A DNA stretch of 64,000 bases from Streptomyces maremycinicus. Its GTDB lineage: Bacteria; Actinomycetota; Actinomycetes; Streptomycetales; Streptomycetaceae. The stretch spans positions 19,212 through 83,211 of the forward strand of contig NZ_BBYG01000011.1 of assembly GCF_001184025.1 (NCBI RefSeq), given 5' to 3'. Below the pieces are notes generated by a model. It made no database searches. It was not told the origin of the DNA and saw only the letters and a list, made by a program, of their open reading frames with translations. Below are positions 24,000-32,413 of this stretch, one piece after another (the first letter of the stretch is position 1; every line of letters begins with the position of its first letter). The position numbers and the translations under genes are program-made.

Positions 24000-25531
24000 G
24001 AGTCTTTTGCGGCTTTTGTATGCATGCGGGCGTCGGTGTCGAAGAGCGCCAGCTCGTATGCGTGCAGGAGGTGCTGCACGATGAAAGATCGTCCGGCGAC
24101 TTTCCACAGGCCACGCCCTCGGTTGAGGTGGGCGATGGCGTCCATTTCGACGGAGGTCAGGCCGAGAAGCGAGGCCGCGGCATGGAGTTGGTCGGTCTCC
24201 TGACGGTAGATGATGCGGGTGCTGCAGTCGGCGAGGAGGCCCTCGGCCAAGGCCCGGCCCTGTGATCCGGCGTCGCCGGCGGTGAGCAGGTCAGACAGCC
24301 GGTGGATCACCATGAGGTTGGCGATGCCGAGGCCGCGGCTGAGCTTCCACTGGGCCTGCATGCGCTGCAGCAGGCCGACGTGCCGCATCAATCGCCACGC
24401 CTCGTCGTACACGATCCAGCGCCGGCCGCCGGACGGGTCGGAGAGGACGGATTCCATCCAGGCGGAGGCGCAGGTCATCGCCAGGACGAGGGCGGTGTCG
24501 TCGCCGGAGCCGCCGAGCCGGGAGAGGTCGATGGTGAGCATCGGTGCGTTCGGGTCGAAGGCGACGGTGGAGGGGGCGTCGAACATGCCGGCCAGGTCAC
24601 CGTGGACGAGGCGTCGCATGGCGTGGGCCAGGTCGCGTGCGGCGTCGCCGAGTTGGCCCGACATCACCCCGGCGGCCTCGTCGAGCGCACTGGGGTTGTT
24701 GAGGGTGGCGGCGACATCGCCGAGCAGCGGGGTGCGGCCGGTGGCGGCGGCGCGGGTGACGACGGCGTCCAGGGCGACGTCCAGGGCGGTGTGCTCCATG
24801 GGCATCAGGTCCCGGCCCAGGACCGTCCGGGCCAGGGAGCCGAGCAGGAGCAGGCGCCGTTTGCGGATCTCGCCGACCCAGTCGTCCTCGGAGACGCTCT
24901 GCGGGCGCGGGGCCGCGTCCAGGGGGTTCAGCCGTCCGGGCAGTCCGGGGCCGAGAGCGACGGACCGGCCGCCGAGGGCTTGGGCCACCGGCGTCCATTC
25001 GCCCTTCGGGTCGCACGGGACGTAGACGCGGTATCCGAAGGCCACCGAACGCAGCGCGAAGGACTTGGCGAGTGCGCTCTTGCCCTGGCCGATGACCCCG
25101 GCGAGCAGGAGGTTGGGGTTGGTGAATCCCTCGACCTTGCCGTACAGCGCGAACGGATCGAAGACGAAGGACGCTTCCGCGTGTACGTCGCGGCCGATGT
25201 AGATGCCCTCCGCGCCGAGTCCGCCTTCGGCCAGGAAGGGATAGGCGCCAGCCGCGACCGCGGTGGTCATGCGGTGGGCGGGCAGCTTCAGCCGGTTGTG
25301 ACGCGCGGAGGCTGGTCCGGGACGTCCGTTCGGTGGGTAGAGCGCGGTGGGCATCTCGTGGGCGGCGGACGTGCTCTCGCTCTGGTGGGCACTGGCTTTA
25401 GCGCGGGCCTTGGCGGTGGCCTCGGCGAGCTGGCGACGGGCGGCCTTGCGGCTGGCACGGTCCGTGCCGTGGGGGGTGAAGAGCGGGCTGGCGGAGGCGC
25501 GGCGGGCGCGGCGGGCGGGCCGGTGGTTCAT
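23996..25531 (-). CDS. VirB4/TraC-type conjugation ATPase
   Basis: The start is ATG 25531 (MNHRPARRARRASASPLFTP) with GAGGG upstream; the frame stays open beyond but only through the next gene. The 511-residue ATPase has Walker A IGQGKSALAKSFALR at about 143 and Walker B WIVYDEAWRLMRH at about 372, then LMVIHRLSDLLTAGDAGSQG and the C-terminal helicase-like part. Such proteins power the type IV secretion channel. It lacks the long N-terminal domain of classical VirB4, a role probably taken by the SCO6880-family gene upstream. Confidence 0.9.
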   Translation of the reverse strand: MNHRPARRARRASASPLFTPHGTDRASRKAARRQLAEATAKARAKASAHQSESTSAAHEMPTALYPPNGRPGPASARHNRLKLPAHRMTTAVAAGAYPFLAEGGLGAEGIYIGRDVHAEASFVFDPFALYGKVEGFTNPNLLLAGVIGQGKSALAKSFALRSVAFGYRVYVPCDPKGEWTPVAQALGGRSVALGPGLPGRLNPLDAAPRPQSVSEDDWVGEIRKRRLLLLGSLARTVLGRDLMPMEHTALDVALDAVVTRAAATGRTPLLGDVAATLNNPSALDEAAGVMSGQLGDAARDLAHAMRRLVHGDLAGMFDAPSTVAFDPNAPMLTIDLSRLGGSGDDTALVLAMTCASAWMESVLSDPSGGRRWIVYDEAWRLMRHVGLLQRMQAQWKLSRGLGIANLMVIHRLSDLLTAGDAGSQGRALAEGLLADCSTRIIYRQETDQLHAAASLLGLTSVEMDAIAHLNRGRGLWKVAGRSFIVQHLLHAYELALFDTDARMHTKAAKDS

Positions 25532-25559
25532 AGAGGGCCCTCGTTTCTGCGGGTAGTGC

Positions 25560-26021
25560 TCATCGCACGCAGGCTGTGGTGTGCGGGCGGAGGTCGGTGG
25601 GGGTGGTCTTGCGGCGGATGCTGTGTCCGGCGGCGAGGTGGCGCTGGCAGATCGTGAGTAAGGGCGGTCCCTCGGGCAGCCGCTCTGGATGGCATGCGCT
25701 CGTCTCGGCTTCTGCTGAGGTGTTGTTGGGCAGCAGGTGGAAGGCGGAGTGGACCTCGCTGGTGGCCTGCCAGAGGCGGGTGTGCGCGGTGGCGAGGCGG
25801 CGGCCGGCGGCGGGGTGCGCAGGCCGGGTGTTTTCGGCGAGCCGGTCCAGGAGCTGGTGCAGGGCGGTGAGGTGGGCGTGCAGCACGTCAAGGTGCACGC
25901 GGTCCGCCGGCCGGGGCGGATTCGCGTCCGACGGTGCCAGGGCCCGGGTGTGGTGGCGGACTCCGGCGCTCGCGGCGCGAAGGTAGGGGTGCGCGTCGTC
26001 CGGACGCGTGGGAGTGGTCAA
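25560..26021 (-). CDS. Hypothetical protein in the transfer operon
   Basis: I chose TTG 26021 because GGAAGGA lies 8 nt upstream. The 153-residue product (TTPTRPDDAHPYLRAASAGV, HLDVLHAHLTALHQLLDRLA, RLWQATSEVHSAFHLLPNNT) has a helical core and a basic tail with two Cys residues. It lies between the SCO6880-type and VirB4-type genes. The function is unknown. Confidence 0.72.
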   Translation of the reverse strand: MTTPTRPDDAHPYLRAASAGVRHHTRALAPSDANPPRPADRVHLDVLHAHLTALHQLLDRLAENTRPAHPAAGRRLATAHTRLWQATSEVHSAFHLLPNNTSAEAETSACHPERLPEGPPLLTICQRHLAAGHSIRRKTTPTDLRPHTTACVR

Positions 26022-26115
26022 AGGTGGTGGTCCTTCCTGCCGGGAGGCAGGGGCGGTGACGGATGATCGAAGAGCGGCGGGCGCCACGGCGCTGACCGGC
26101 GGGGACGGGCCCGGC

Positions 26116-27588
26116 TCACAGGGCGGTCCGGGCGAGCGGGAGCGCGGTGAGGGCGAAGGCGTCCGGCTGCTGGTAGTTGAGCCGTCGCAGATCGACCCCG
26201 GAGGTGACGGCGTGGGTCTCGACCTGTGCGCAGGCGGCGTCCAGGAGGGCGTCGGTCTCGGCGGTGACGGTGACCAGGCCGGTGAGGGCCACGTCGGCAT
26301 GTCCGGCGATGAGCTGGCGCTCACGCTGCTTGACGTCGGCGTACTCGACGGAGTCTTCCTCGCTGTCGACCTGTCCCCGGCGGGCCCGTTCGTTGGCGTC
26401 GGCGATGATCGCCGCTTTCTTCCGCTGGACGTCTCGCAGCGCGGACTCGAGTCCCTGCGGCACGTATATAAGGGAGAGGCTGCGCCGCACGCCGGCCGTG
26501 AACATGATCCCGTGCAGGAACCCGGCCCCCATCTCCGTCCTCGGCCAGTTCTCCACCCAGTACGTCGCGTGCCGTGCGCTGTCGGTGGCGAGCCGGTCGT
26601 ACTCCTCGAACTGGACGACGGGCCCTGCGGCTGCGGGATCGGCCTCGGCGCGGCCGGTCTCGGACCACTGCTGGAGGGCGGCGAGCGCCTTTGGGTCGTA
26701 GGCGGTGCGGATAACGGCGGCGATCTCCCGCGCGCTCAGCCACCCGGTGACCTGGAGCCCGGCGTTACGGGCGGCCTGGGCGATGGACGCGGTGGTCTGC
26801 TCCATGACAGTGAACGCCCCGGGCAGCCCTCCGCCGGCCTGGTTGATCAGGCGCCGGGCGGCCTTGAGGTCGAGGGAGATGGCGAGGTAGGTCTCGTGCG
26901 GGGCGGCGGCGGGGCCGGCCGAGGCGACCAGCTCGGAGTAGATCTGCCCGGCCACCGGGGTCTGGGGCTGTCCGTTGTGGGTCCAGTGGCGGGTGAGGGT
27001 GTCGCCCGAGTCGGGGACAGTGCGTTCCAGCACCTGGACGGTGGCGACGTGCCCGGTGCGGGCGATGCCCGCCAGCGCGCGGCCCCAGCTGCTCACGTTG
27101 TGGTTCTGGGTGGCGGGGTCGAGGAGGGCGAAGGCGCGGCTGCTCACGCGGGCGATGGCGGTCAGGGTCTGCTGTTGCGGGTCATGCACGGCCGCGGCGC
27201 CGTTGGCGGAGTCGCCGGGGGTGACCACCTTGAGGGAGGCGGTGGTGCCGGGCAGGTGGAGGATGCCGTCCTGCCGGGGCCGGGTGACGGGCCGGGCGAG
27301 CCAGAGGGTCTGGCCGGTACGGCGGCGGTGCGCGTAGCGGGCGACGATCGGCGCCCAGTCGATGAGGGAGCGGCCGTGTCGGCGGATCGCGACGAGCGCA
27401 CCGGATGCCGCCCACAGCGGGGCCAGGGCGACGGCGCCGAGCAGTCCGGTGGAGACCACCGTCATCAGCAGGAGCGCCAGTGTGCAGGAAGTGAGGACGA
27501 GTTGGGGCAAGGAGAGGCCGAGGAGGATGCCGCGGCGGGACCGGTGCGGGAACTTCACCGTGACCGGGGCGACGGAGAGATCAGTCAA
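26116..27588 (-). CDS. SCO6880-family secretion protein
   Basis: A 490-residue protein from TTG or ATG near 27588 (MTDLSVAPVTVKFPHRSRRG). Two adjacent transmembrane segments lie at about residues 28-68 (LPQLVLTSCTLALLLMTVVS, LLGAVALAPLWAASGALVAI). A soluble part follows (HETYLAISLDLKAARRLINQ, YVPQGLESALRDVQRKKAAI). This matches the SCO6880 family of actinobacterial type IV secretion systems, equivalent to a VirB3 or PrgI membrane part joined to the N-terminal half of VirB4. It works with the ATPase at 23996-25531. Confidence 0.88.
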   Translation of the reverse strand: MTDLSVAPVTVKFPHRSRRGILLGLSLPQLVLTSCTLALLLMTVVSTGLLGAVALAPLWAASGALVAIRRHGRSLIDWAPIVARYAHRRRTGQTLWLARPVTRPRQDGILHLPGTTASLKVVTPGDSANGAAAVHDPQQQTLTAIARVSSRAFALLDPATQNHNVSSWGRALAGIARTGHVATVQVLERTVPDSGDTLTRHWTHNGQPQTPVAGQIYSELVASAGPAAAPHETYLAISLDLKAARRLINQAGGGLPGAFTVMEQTTASIAQAARNAGLQVTGWLSAREIAAVIRTAYDPKALAALQQWSETGRAEADPAAAGPVVQFEEYDRLATDSARHATYWVENWPRTEMGAGFLHGIMFTAGVRRSLSLIYVPQGLESALRDVQRKKAAIIADANERARRGQVDSEEDSVEYADVKQRERQLIAGHADVALTGLVTVTAETDALLDAACAQVETHAVTSGVDLRRLNYQQPDAFALTALPLARTAL

Positions 27589-27669
27589 AGGGGCGGGTCC
27601 TGGAGACGCGGGGGAACCCGGGGGCGGGAGGTGCAGCGCACGTCCCGCCCCCGGCGGACGGGCAGGGGA

Positions 27670-29043
27670 TCAGAGGCCGGTCGGCGGCGGAGGTGAGGCC
27701 GACCCGCTGGACGTGGCGTTCTGTGAGCCGGAGGGAGGGGGTGCGCCCTGCGGCGGCGCGGTGGTGGTCGGCGGCGCGGACTGCCATCCGCCGCCCTGGC
27801 CGGAGGCGGCGTTCGCTCCGGACCCGCCCGGCCCTGGGCTGCCGCCCACGTGGCCGCTGGTGTCGTCGGACACGCTCGTCGGTGCAGGCTGGACGGCTTT
27901 CTCCAGACCGGACTTGACCGCGTCGCCACCGGGCGAGATGCCCGTTCCGCCGTCCTGCGAACCTTCCTTGCCCTCTCCGCCGCCGGTCGGGTTGGTGGCG
28001 ACGTCGCCGGGGAAACCGCCACCGCCAGCGGCGTCGGGGCCCTGTGGTGCGGCGCCTGCTCCGGCTGCAGCGCCACCGGTTCCGGCAGTGGCCGCAGCCG
28101 CGGCGGCCTTACGGGCGGCGTTCTCGGCATGCGCCTTGGCGATCTGCGCTCCGGCGCCACCGGCACGGTGGATGGACTCGCCGTCGGTCCCGTCGGCAGC
28201 CCAATGTACGAACTTGAAGACGGCGTACGGGCACAGCAGCACCAGGATCATGATCACGATGCCGGACATGACGTCGGCCAGAGCGGCGATGCCGTCCTTG
28301 GCCTCGGTTTTGCCCATGGCTGCGATGCCGAGGACGAAGATCACGGTCATCAGGAGCTTGGAGACGACGAGCGTGGCGGTGGCCTCGATCCAGCCCTTGC
28401 GCCAGCGCCGCGCGACCTCCCAGCCGCCGCCGGCGGACGCGAAGACGGCCAGCGTGACCATGACGAGGATGCCGACCTTGCGGACCATCATCACGCACCA
28501 GTAGAGGAAGGAACCGACGGCGGCACCAAGGCCGGCGACAACCGCAACGAGCCAGCCCATCCCGGACAGGCCCGCGATCTGGTTGACCTTCACGATGCGT
28601 CGCACGGCCGACTCGATGTTCAGGTGGGCGGTCTTGAACAGGCCGTCGCTGATGGCATCGACCACTTCGACGGCGACCGTGGTGAAGGCGATAGCGCAGA
28701 AGGCGAACAGGACGCCGCTCATGGTGCCGGTGAACGCTTGTGCCAGGGCTTGTCCGTCGCGTCGGACGGCGGCCCGGACCAGCTGTGCGCAGAAGGTGGC
28801 GACCAGCAGGACCAGGCCCAGCGGCAGCAGCATCTCGTAGTTGTCGACGAACCACGACGCGTTGAGGTCGACCTTCGTGGTGGTGTTGACGGCCTCGGCC
28901 GCCAGATCGGCTGCGGCGGCGGCCAGTTCACCGGCGGACTTCGCCATCCAGTCACCGATGGCCTTGCCGGGGTCCGAGGCGAAATCGACTGCGTCGCCGA
29001 CGGCGCACAGCTTGTCTGCCAGGGGGAAATCACAGAAACCCAA
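27670..29043 (-). CDS. VirB6/TrbL-like channel protein
   Basis: A 457-residue polytopic membrane protein from TTG 29043. After an N-terminal segment (GFCDFPLADKLCAVGDAVDF) there are about six or seven hydrophobic helices, such as LLPLGLVLLVATFCAQLV, VGILVMVTLAVFASAGGGW and LMTVIFVLGIAAMG. A C-terminal Gly/Ser/Pro-rich soluble tail of about 150 residues follows. Position between the SCO6880-type and VirB8-like genes, together with topology, supports a VirB6-like inner-membrane channel component. Confidence 0.85.
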   Translation of the reverse strand: MGFCDFPLADKLCAVGDAVDFASDPGKAIGDWMAKSAGELAAAAADLAAEAVNTTTKVDLNASWFVDNYEMLLPLGLVLLVATFCAQLVRAAVRRDGQALAQAFTGTMSGVLFAFCAIAFTTVAVEVVDAISDGLFKTAHLNIESAVRRIVKVNQIAGLSGMGWLVAVVAGLGAAVGSFLYWCVMMVRKVGILVMVTLAVFASAGGGWEVARRWRKGWIEATATLVVSKLLMTVIFVLGIAAMGKTEAKDGIAALADVMSGIVIMILVLLCPYAVFKFVHWAADGTDGESIHRAGGAGAQIAKAHAENAARKAAAAAATAGTGGAAAGAGAAPQGPDAAGGGGFPGDVATNPTGGGEGKEGSQDGGTGISPGGDAVKSGLEKAVQPAPTSVSDDTSGHVGGSPGPGGSGANAASGQGGGWQSAPPTTTAPPQGAPPPSGSQNATSSGSASPPPPTGL

Positions 29044-29079
29044 CGGGAGTTACTCGTCCTTTCGTATCTCAGGCGCGGG

Positions 29080-29766
29080 TCACTGCGTGACGCTCGGTGC
29101 GATGGCGGCCAGGGTGCAGCCGTGATTCGGGCGGCACTGGACGGCGAGGGTCACGGCCCGTTCCTCGGCCCCTCCGCCGCCCTTCTTCCAGGCGATCTGC
29201 TGCGTGCCGTTGACGGTGACGACGTAGATGTACGCCTCGGTGATCGCGGACGGGTCGTCGGCCAGCGCCTGCTTGAACGCTGAGGGGTAGTGGCCCTCGG
29301 TGACGCTGGCAGTGGCGTGCTGGTCCTGGTCGGCTATCCGCGACCACAGCAACGGATCGGGCACTTGGCCGGAGACAGAGGCCCAGTCGGCGTACTTGGT
29401 CTCCGTGGTCATCCAGGCGCGCATGCCGGCGAGTTGCTGGGCGCGGCTGGTGTCGCGGGTGTCGTAGGACCACAGCATCTGGGCCGCCGCCTTGGCGTAG
29501 GCGACCGGTTCGGCGATCTGCGGAGGCTGGGACACCGACCCGGATCCGGAGGAAGGCTTGGGGGCGGCCTCGGAGGAGGACGGGCTGCCACTCGGGGCGG
29601 GCGCGGCGGTGTCCGGGGCCGGGTGGCCGTTGCCTCCGCCAGTCAGCAGGGCGACGATCCCGGCGATGGCGAGCAGGACTGCGACGGCGGAGGCGACGAT
29701 CACGATGCGCCGGCTGGCCGGCCAGCCATTGCCATACGAGGACAGGGAGGGGAGTCGTTTCTTCAT
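29080..29766 (-). CDS. VirB8-like conjugal transfer protein
   Basis: The start is ATG 29766 (MKKRLPSLSSYGNGWPASRR), directly abutting the stop of the gene upstream. One transmembrane segment (IVIVASAVAVLLAIAGIVAL) at about residues 21-41 is followed by a Ser/Pro linker. The extracytoplasmic domain (YAKAAAQMLWSYDTRDTSRA, MRAWMTTETKYADWASVSGQ, YIYVVTVNGTQQIAWKKGGG) has the size and pattern of the NTF2-like domain of VirB8 or TraL-type proteins. 228 residues. It would bridge the membrane channel and the outside. Confidence 0.82.
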   Translation of the reverse strand: MKKRLPSLSSYGNGWPASRRIVIVASAVAVLLAIAGIVALLTGGGNGHPAPDTAAPAPSGSPSSSEAAPKPSSGSGSVSQPPQIAEPVAYAKAAAQMLWSYDTRDTSRAQQLAGMRAWMTTETKYADWASVSGQVPDPLLWSRIADQDQHATASVTEGHYPSAFKQALADDPSAITEAYIYVVTVNGTQQIAWKKGGGGAEERAVTLAVQCRPNHGCTLAAIAPSVTQ

Positions 29767-30074
29767 CAGTGCACCTGCGACCCGAGGGTCGAGAAGAACG
29801 CGACGATGCCGTTCGCGGCGCCCAGGCCCAGGGCGGCGCCCGCGGCCACGACCGCGCCCTTCTTCCCGTTGGCCTCGGCCTGGTGACCGCCCGTGTGGTG
29901 TCCCCAAGCCCACACACCGAGCGATACAGCGAGGGCGCCGACGACGGCGATGATGCCGAACAGGTTGATCGAGTTGACGACGTTCTTCAGCACGCTCAGG
30001 CCGGGCAGGCCACCGCCCGACGGCGTGATGCCGGGATCGTAGGCCAGGTACTGCACGGTTTCGAGTAGGGGCAA
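29766..30074 (-). CDS. Small two-helix membrane protein (VirB2-like, DUF6112-like)
   Basis: A 102-residue protein from TTG 30074, with GGAG 5 nt upstream. It has two hydrophobic helices (NLFGIIAVVGALAVSLGVWA and GAVVAAGAALGLGAANGIVA) separated by WGHHTGGHQAEANGKK. The layout resembles VirB2/TrbC pilins and the actinobacterial DUF6112 proteins, and it is the expected neighbour of VirB6- and VirB8-like genes. There is no clear cleaved signal, so it may remain in the membrane. Confidence 0.75.
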   Translation of the reverse strand: MPLLETVQYLAYDPGITPSGGGLPGLSVLKNVVNSINLFGIIAVVGALAVSLGVWAWGHHTGGHQAEANGKKGAVVAAGAALGLGAANGIVAFFSTLGSQVH

Positions 30075-30133
30075 GGAGGCTCCTTGGGCACGCCGAAATT
30101 CGGCGCGCGGGAATCACAGAAGGAAAGGGAGGA

Positions 30134-30150
30134 ACGAGGCAGCGCCTCGT
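30134..30150 (-). terminator. Possible hairpin terminator after the SH3-like gene
   Basis: ACGAGGC, loop AGC, GCCTCGT: a 7-bp perfect GC-rich stem in the 247-nt gap between the SH3-like gene and the transfer operon. A second dyad (CGCCGAA, one base, TTCGGCG) lies at 30091-30105. Neither has a U-run; either could end the SH3-like transcript. I see no gene in 30075-30321. Confidence 0.35.
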
Positions 30151-30321
30151 AGAAAGGGAGGGCAGACACCGTGGAGGCACGGGCTGGCCCGGGCGGCGTC
30201 CGCGAAGAGACGGCATCGCTCGCACGAGGACGCAGCAGATGCCGCGCCGAGGCTGCGGACCGAGCCGGTGCTCCCAGCGAAGGCGCGTTGACTCAGGGGC
30301 CGAACCGGCTGTGGGAGACCC

Positions 30322-30690
30322 CTACTTCGGGATCGGCGGCTTCGGAGCGGGGTTGGTCTTGTACGGGTTCGCGCAGTTGTAGATCATGTAACCGCGGCCG
30401 ATTTTCTTGCCGTCCGACTTCCGGGTGACGGTGCCGCGCGTGTACCAGGTCTTCTCGGCCTTCTTGTAGACCCACTGGTCGTAGACGACCTTGTCGTGCC
30501 TGTAGCCGATGCCCAAGACCGTGGACGTCTTCGACGGTGCCTTGCGCACCTTGACCGCACTGCAGCTGATGGTGGTGGTGCCGGTGTCGTACGCCTGTGC
30601 CGTGGAGGCGGTGGCCAGGCCGCCGGCGGCGACGGCCAGGCCCACAGAGGCTGCCGCGAGGGCACGCTGGGCGCGGTGGCGGGATACCAA
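30322..30690 (-). CDS. Secreted SH3-like small protein
   Basis: A 122-residue protein from TTG 30690 with GGAGCATC upstream. The signal peptide AALAAASVGLAVAAGG-like core ends at STAQAYDTG (cleavage after A-Q-A). The mature part (SCSAVKVRKAPSKTSTVLGI, GYRHDKVVYDQWVYKKAEKT, GYMIYNCANPYKTNP) follows the bacterial SH3 pattern, with one Cys at each end. A related secreted protein lies at 37512-37859. Its position just downstream of the cell-wall hydrolase suggests a role at the cell surface during transfer, which is inference. Confidence 0.82.
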   Translation of the reverse strand: MVSRHRAQRALAAASVGLAVAAGGLATASTAQAYDTGTTTISCSAVKVRKAPSKTSTVLGIGYRHDKVVYDQWVYKKAEKTWYTRGTVTRKSDGKKIGRGYMIYNCANPYKTNPAPKPPIPK

Positions 30691-30764
30691 GAAGATGCTC
30701 CGTACTGATTAGGGGAATCTCGGTCAGATATGGTGCGCCGGGGCCCCTTGCGCCCCGGCCGGTG

Positions 30765-31898
30765 TCACAGGACGCGGCGGGCGGCGAGAATTGTCCAGTC
30801 CTTGATCGGAGTGATCCGGACCGGCTTGGTGGTGCGCGGCGCTTCGATCACCAGGCCCTCGCCCATGTACATGCCGACGTGCTCAGGGCGGGCGGCACTG
30901 CCGCGGCTGAAGATCAGGTCGCCGGGCTTGAGTTGGGCTGGCGAGACCGCCTTGCCCTCGTTGACCTGCGTGTACGTGGTGCGGGTGAGCGTGACGCCTG
31001 CATGTGCGTACGCCTGCTGCATCAGGCTGGAGCAGTCGCAGCGGCCCATCGGGTCGGGGCCGTGAGCGTTGGTGCAGGTGCCGCCCCACTGGTAGAGCGT
31101 GCCGAGCTGGTGCATCGCCCACTCGATGGCCGTGCGCGCCTTCGGATCGGCGTCCTTCGGGATCGCGTAGCCCTTCGGAACGCTTCCCTCGGGGATACGG
31201 CCGAAGCCGGAACCGTCCTGGCCCGGAGCACAGCCGCTCGTGCCGGTCGATGCTTGCTCGCCCTGGTCTGCGTCCTTGCTGTCCGCGTCGGTGCCGCCGC
31301 CCGGGAAGGTCTTGGCGATGGCATCCTGCAGCGCGGTGGCCAGGCTCTCCCACTGCGCATACGCGTCGGGGTAGGCGGATCTCTGCACGGCTTGGGCGGC
31401 CTGGGCGACGGTCATCTGCTGCCAGCCACTCACCTTGAGCAAGTGCTTGTAGAACTGCTCGGAGGCGTAGACCGGATCGCGGATCTGCTGGGCACTGCCC
31501 CAGCCCTGGGAGGGGCGCTGCTGGAACAGGCCGAGCGAGTCCCGGTCCCCGTAGCCCAGGTTGCGCAGCCGGCTCTCCTGCATCGCGGTGGCGAGCGCGA
31601 TGATCTGTCCCTTCCTGGGGACGTCGAGGGAGAGGCCGGCGGCCACGATCGTCGCCGCGTTGGGGACTTGTTCGGCGGGCAGTTCCAGGCCCTCGACGTG
31701 GACGTTCTTGCCGGACGCGCCGTTGAGGATCTTGGTGACCTGCTCAGCGACCTTGCCTGTGTCGATGTCGGTGAGGCAGCTGCTGAAGGAGCTGCTGCTC
31801 TGCACGGCGTCGGCGGAGGAGGCCAGCATCATGCCGGTGCCGGCGATCAGGATTGGGGAGAGGAAGACGACGCCGATGCCGGCGGCGAGCGCCTTCAA
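30765..31898 (-). CDS. NlpC/P60 (C40) peptidase with lytic transglycosylase-like domain
   Basis: A 377-residue cell-wall hydrolase. An N-terminal membrane anchor (GIGVVFLSPILIAGTGMMLA) is followed by a transglycosylase-like domain (ALATAMQESRLRNLGYG, SLGLFQQRPSQGWG; catalytic Glu in MQES). The C-terminal NlpC/P60 domain has the nucleophile in CDCSSLMQQAY at about 288 and the His in PEHVGMYMG at about 337. It would open peptidoglycan for the mating channel, as VirB1-like proteins do. The start is TTG 31898, overlapping the stop of a 20-codon frame upstream, which may indicate coupling or a frameshifted N-terminus. Confidence 0.9.
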   Translation of the reverse strand: MKALAAGIGVVFLSPILIAGTGMMLASSADAVQSSSSFSSCLTDIDTGKVAEQVTKILNGASGKNVHVEGLELPAEQVPNAATIVAAGLSLDVPRKGQIIALATAMQESRLRNLGYGDRDSLGLFQQRPSQGWGSAQQIRDPVYASEQFYKHLLKVSGWQQMTVAQAAQAVQRSAYPDAYAQWESLATALQDAIAKTFPGGGTDADSKDADQGEQASTGTSGCAPGQDGSGFGRIPEGSVPKGYAIPKDADPKARTAIEWAMHQLGTLYQWGGTCTNAHGPDPMGRCDCSSLMQQAYAHAGVTLTRTTYTQVNEGKAVSPAQLKPGDLIFSRGSAARPEHVGMYMGEGLVIEAPRTTKPVRITPIKDWTILAARRVL

Positions 31899-31957
31899 CC
31901 GGAGCGGATCGCTCGCCGGTCAGGGCTTTCGGGCGTGGGTGGGTGGCGAGACGTCAT
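31895..31957 (-). CDS. Possible 20-codon leader ORF
   Basis: ATG 31957 has a strong site (GAAGGACACGCTC before it) and reads MTSRHPPTPESPDRRAIRSG, then stops in a TTGA overlap with the start of the cell-wall hydrolase. That TTG has only a weak site of its own, so coupling is plausible. Alternatively this is the true N-terminus of the hydrolase with a one-base frameshift. Confidence 0.4.
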   Translation of the reverse strand: MTSRHPPTPESPDRRAIRSG

Positions 31958-32413
31958 GAGCGTGTCCTTCGGGGTGCAGTGTCCGGCCGTGCCGCGTGCG
32001 CGAGGCGTGATGGGAAGGGCGCGGCGGCCGGGGTGGGCGATCAAGGCGGGCCGGTGTGGGCGAGTTGCCGCTCGCTCCGCGTGGCCGGGCGGTGAGCTAG
32101 GTGTGCTGGGGCAAGGGGGTACCTCCGGGAGGTGGGGCATGGAAGTAGCCAGCGGCGGTGTGCGCCGGGCGGTTCAAAAACAGTAGGCCCAGATCGGCGG
32201 TTGACCAAAAAGCTGGCGTGAGGTATCGGAATCCGGCACCTCACGCCAGCTTTTTGGTCGTCGGCGTTTTCGCCTCTACAGTTTTTGGACTCCCCCCTCG
32301 CCTTCCTCGTTCTGCGGCCCTGGGCTTCTGCATGCCCACTTCCGGCCCGCGAGGATTTCTGTGCGAGGCGGTGAGTCCTCTCCGCGACTCTGCACCCGAA
32401 TAGGGGTTCCTCT
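31958..32413. other. Divergent intergenic region with no gene
   Basis: This 456-nt stretch separates the leftward transfer operon from the rightward methyltransferase gene. No frame in it has convincing codon use. It holds the large inverted repeat at 32203-32259, an outer imperfect repeat pair (GTTCAAAAACAGTAG at 32172 and its near-complement at 32276-32290) and A/T-rich patches unusual for this genome. It is the natural place for divergent promoters. Confidence 0.7.
32203..32259. repeat. Perfect 22-bp inverted repeat with 13-nt loop
   Basis: The left arm at 32203-32224 begins GACCAAAAAGCTGGCG; the right arm at 32238-32259 is its exact complement and ends in GCTTTTTGGTC. It is nested inside the outer repeat pair at 32172-32186 and 32276-32290 (13 of 15 matches), so the whole 119 nt could form a long cruciform. 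The region just left (32179-32217) also resembles the hairpin element of 10439 and 37389. It could be a strong attenuator, a binding site, or a miniature mobile element. Confidence 0.85.

Noticed and set aside
32158..32403. Plus-strand frame of 81 codons in the divergent gap
   Set aside because: It runs straight through the large inverted repeat and has lower third-position GC than real genes here.
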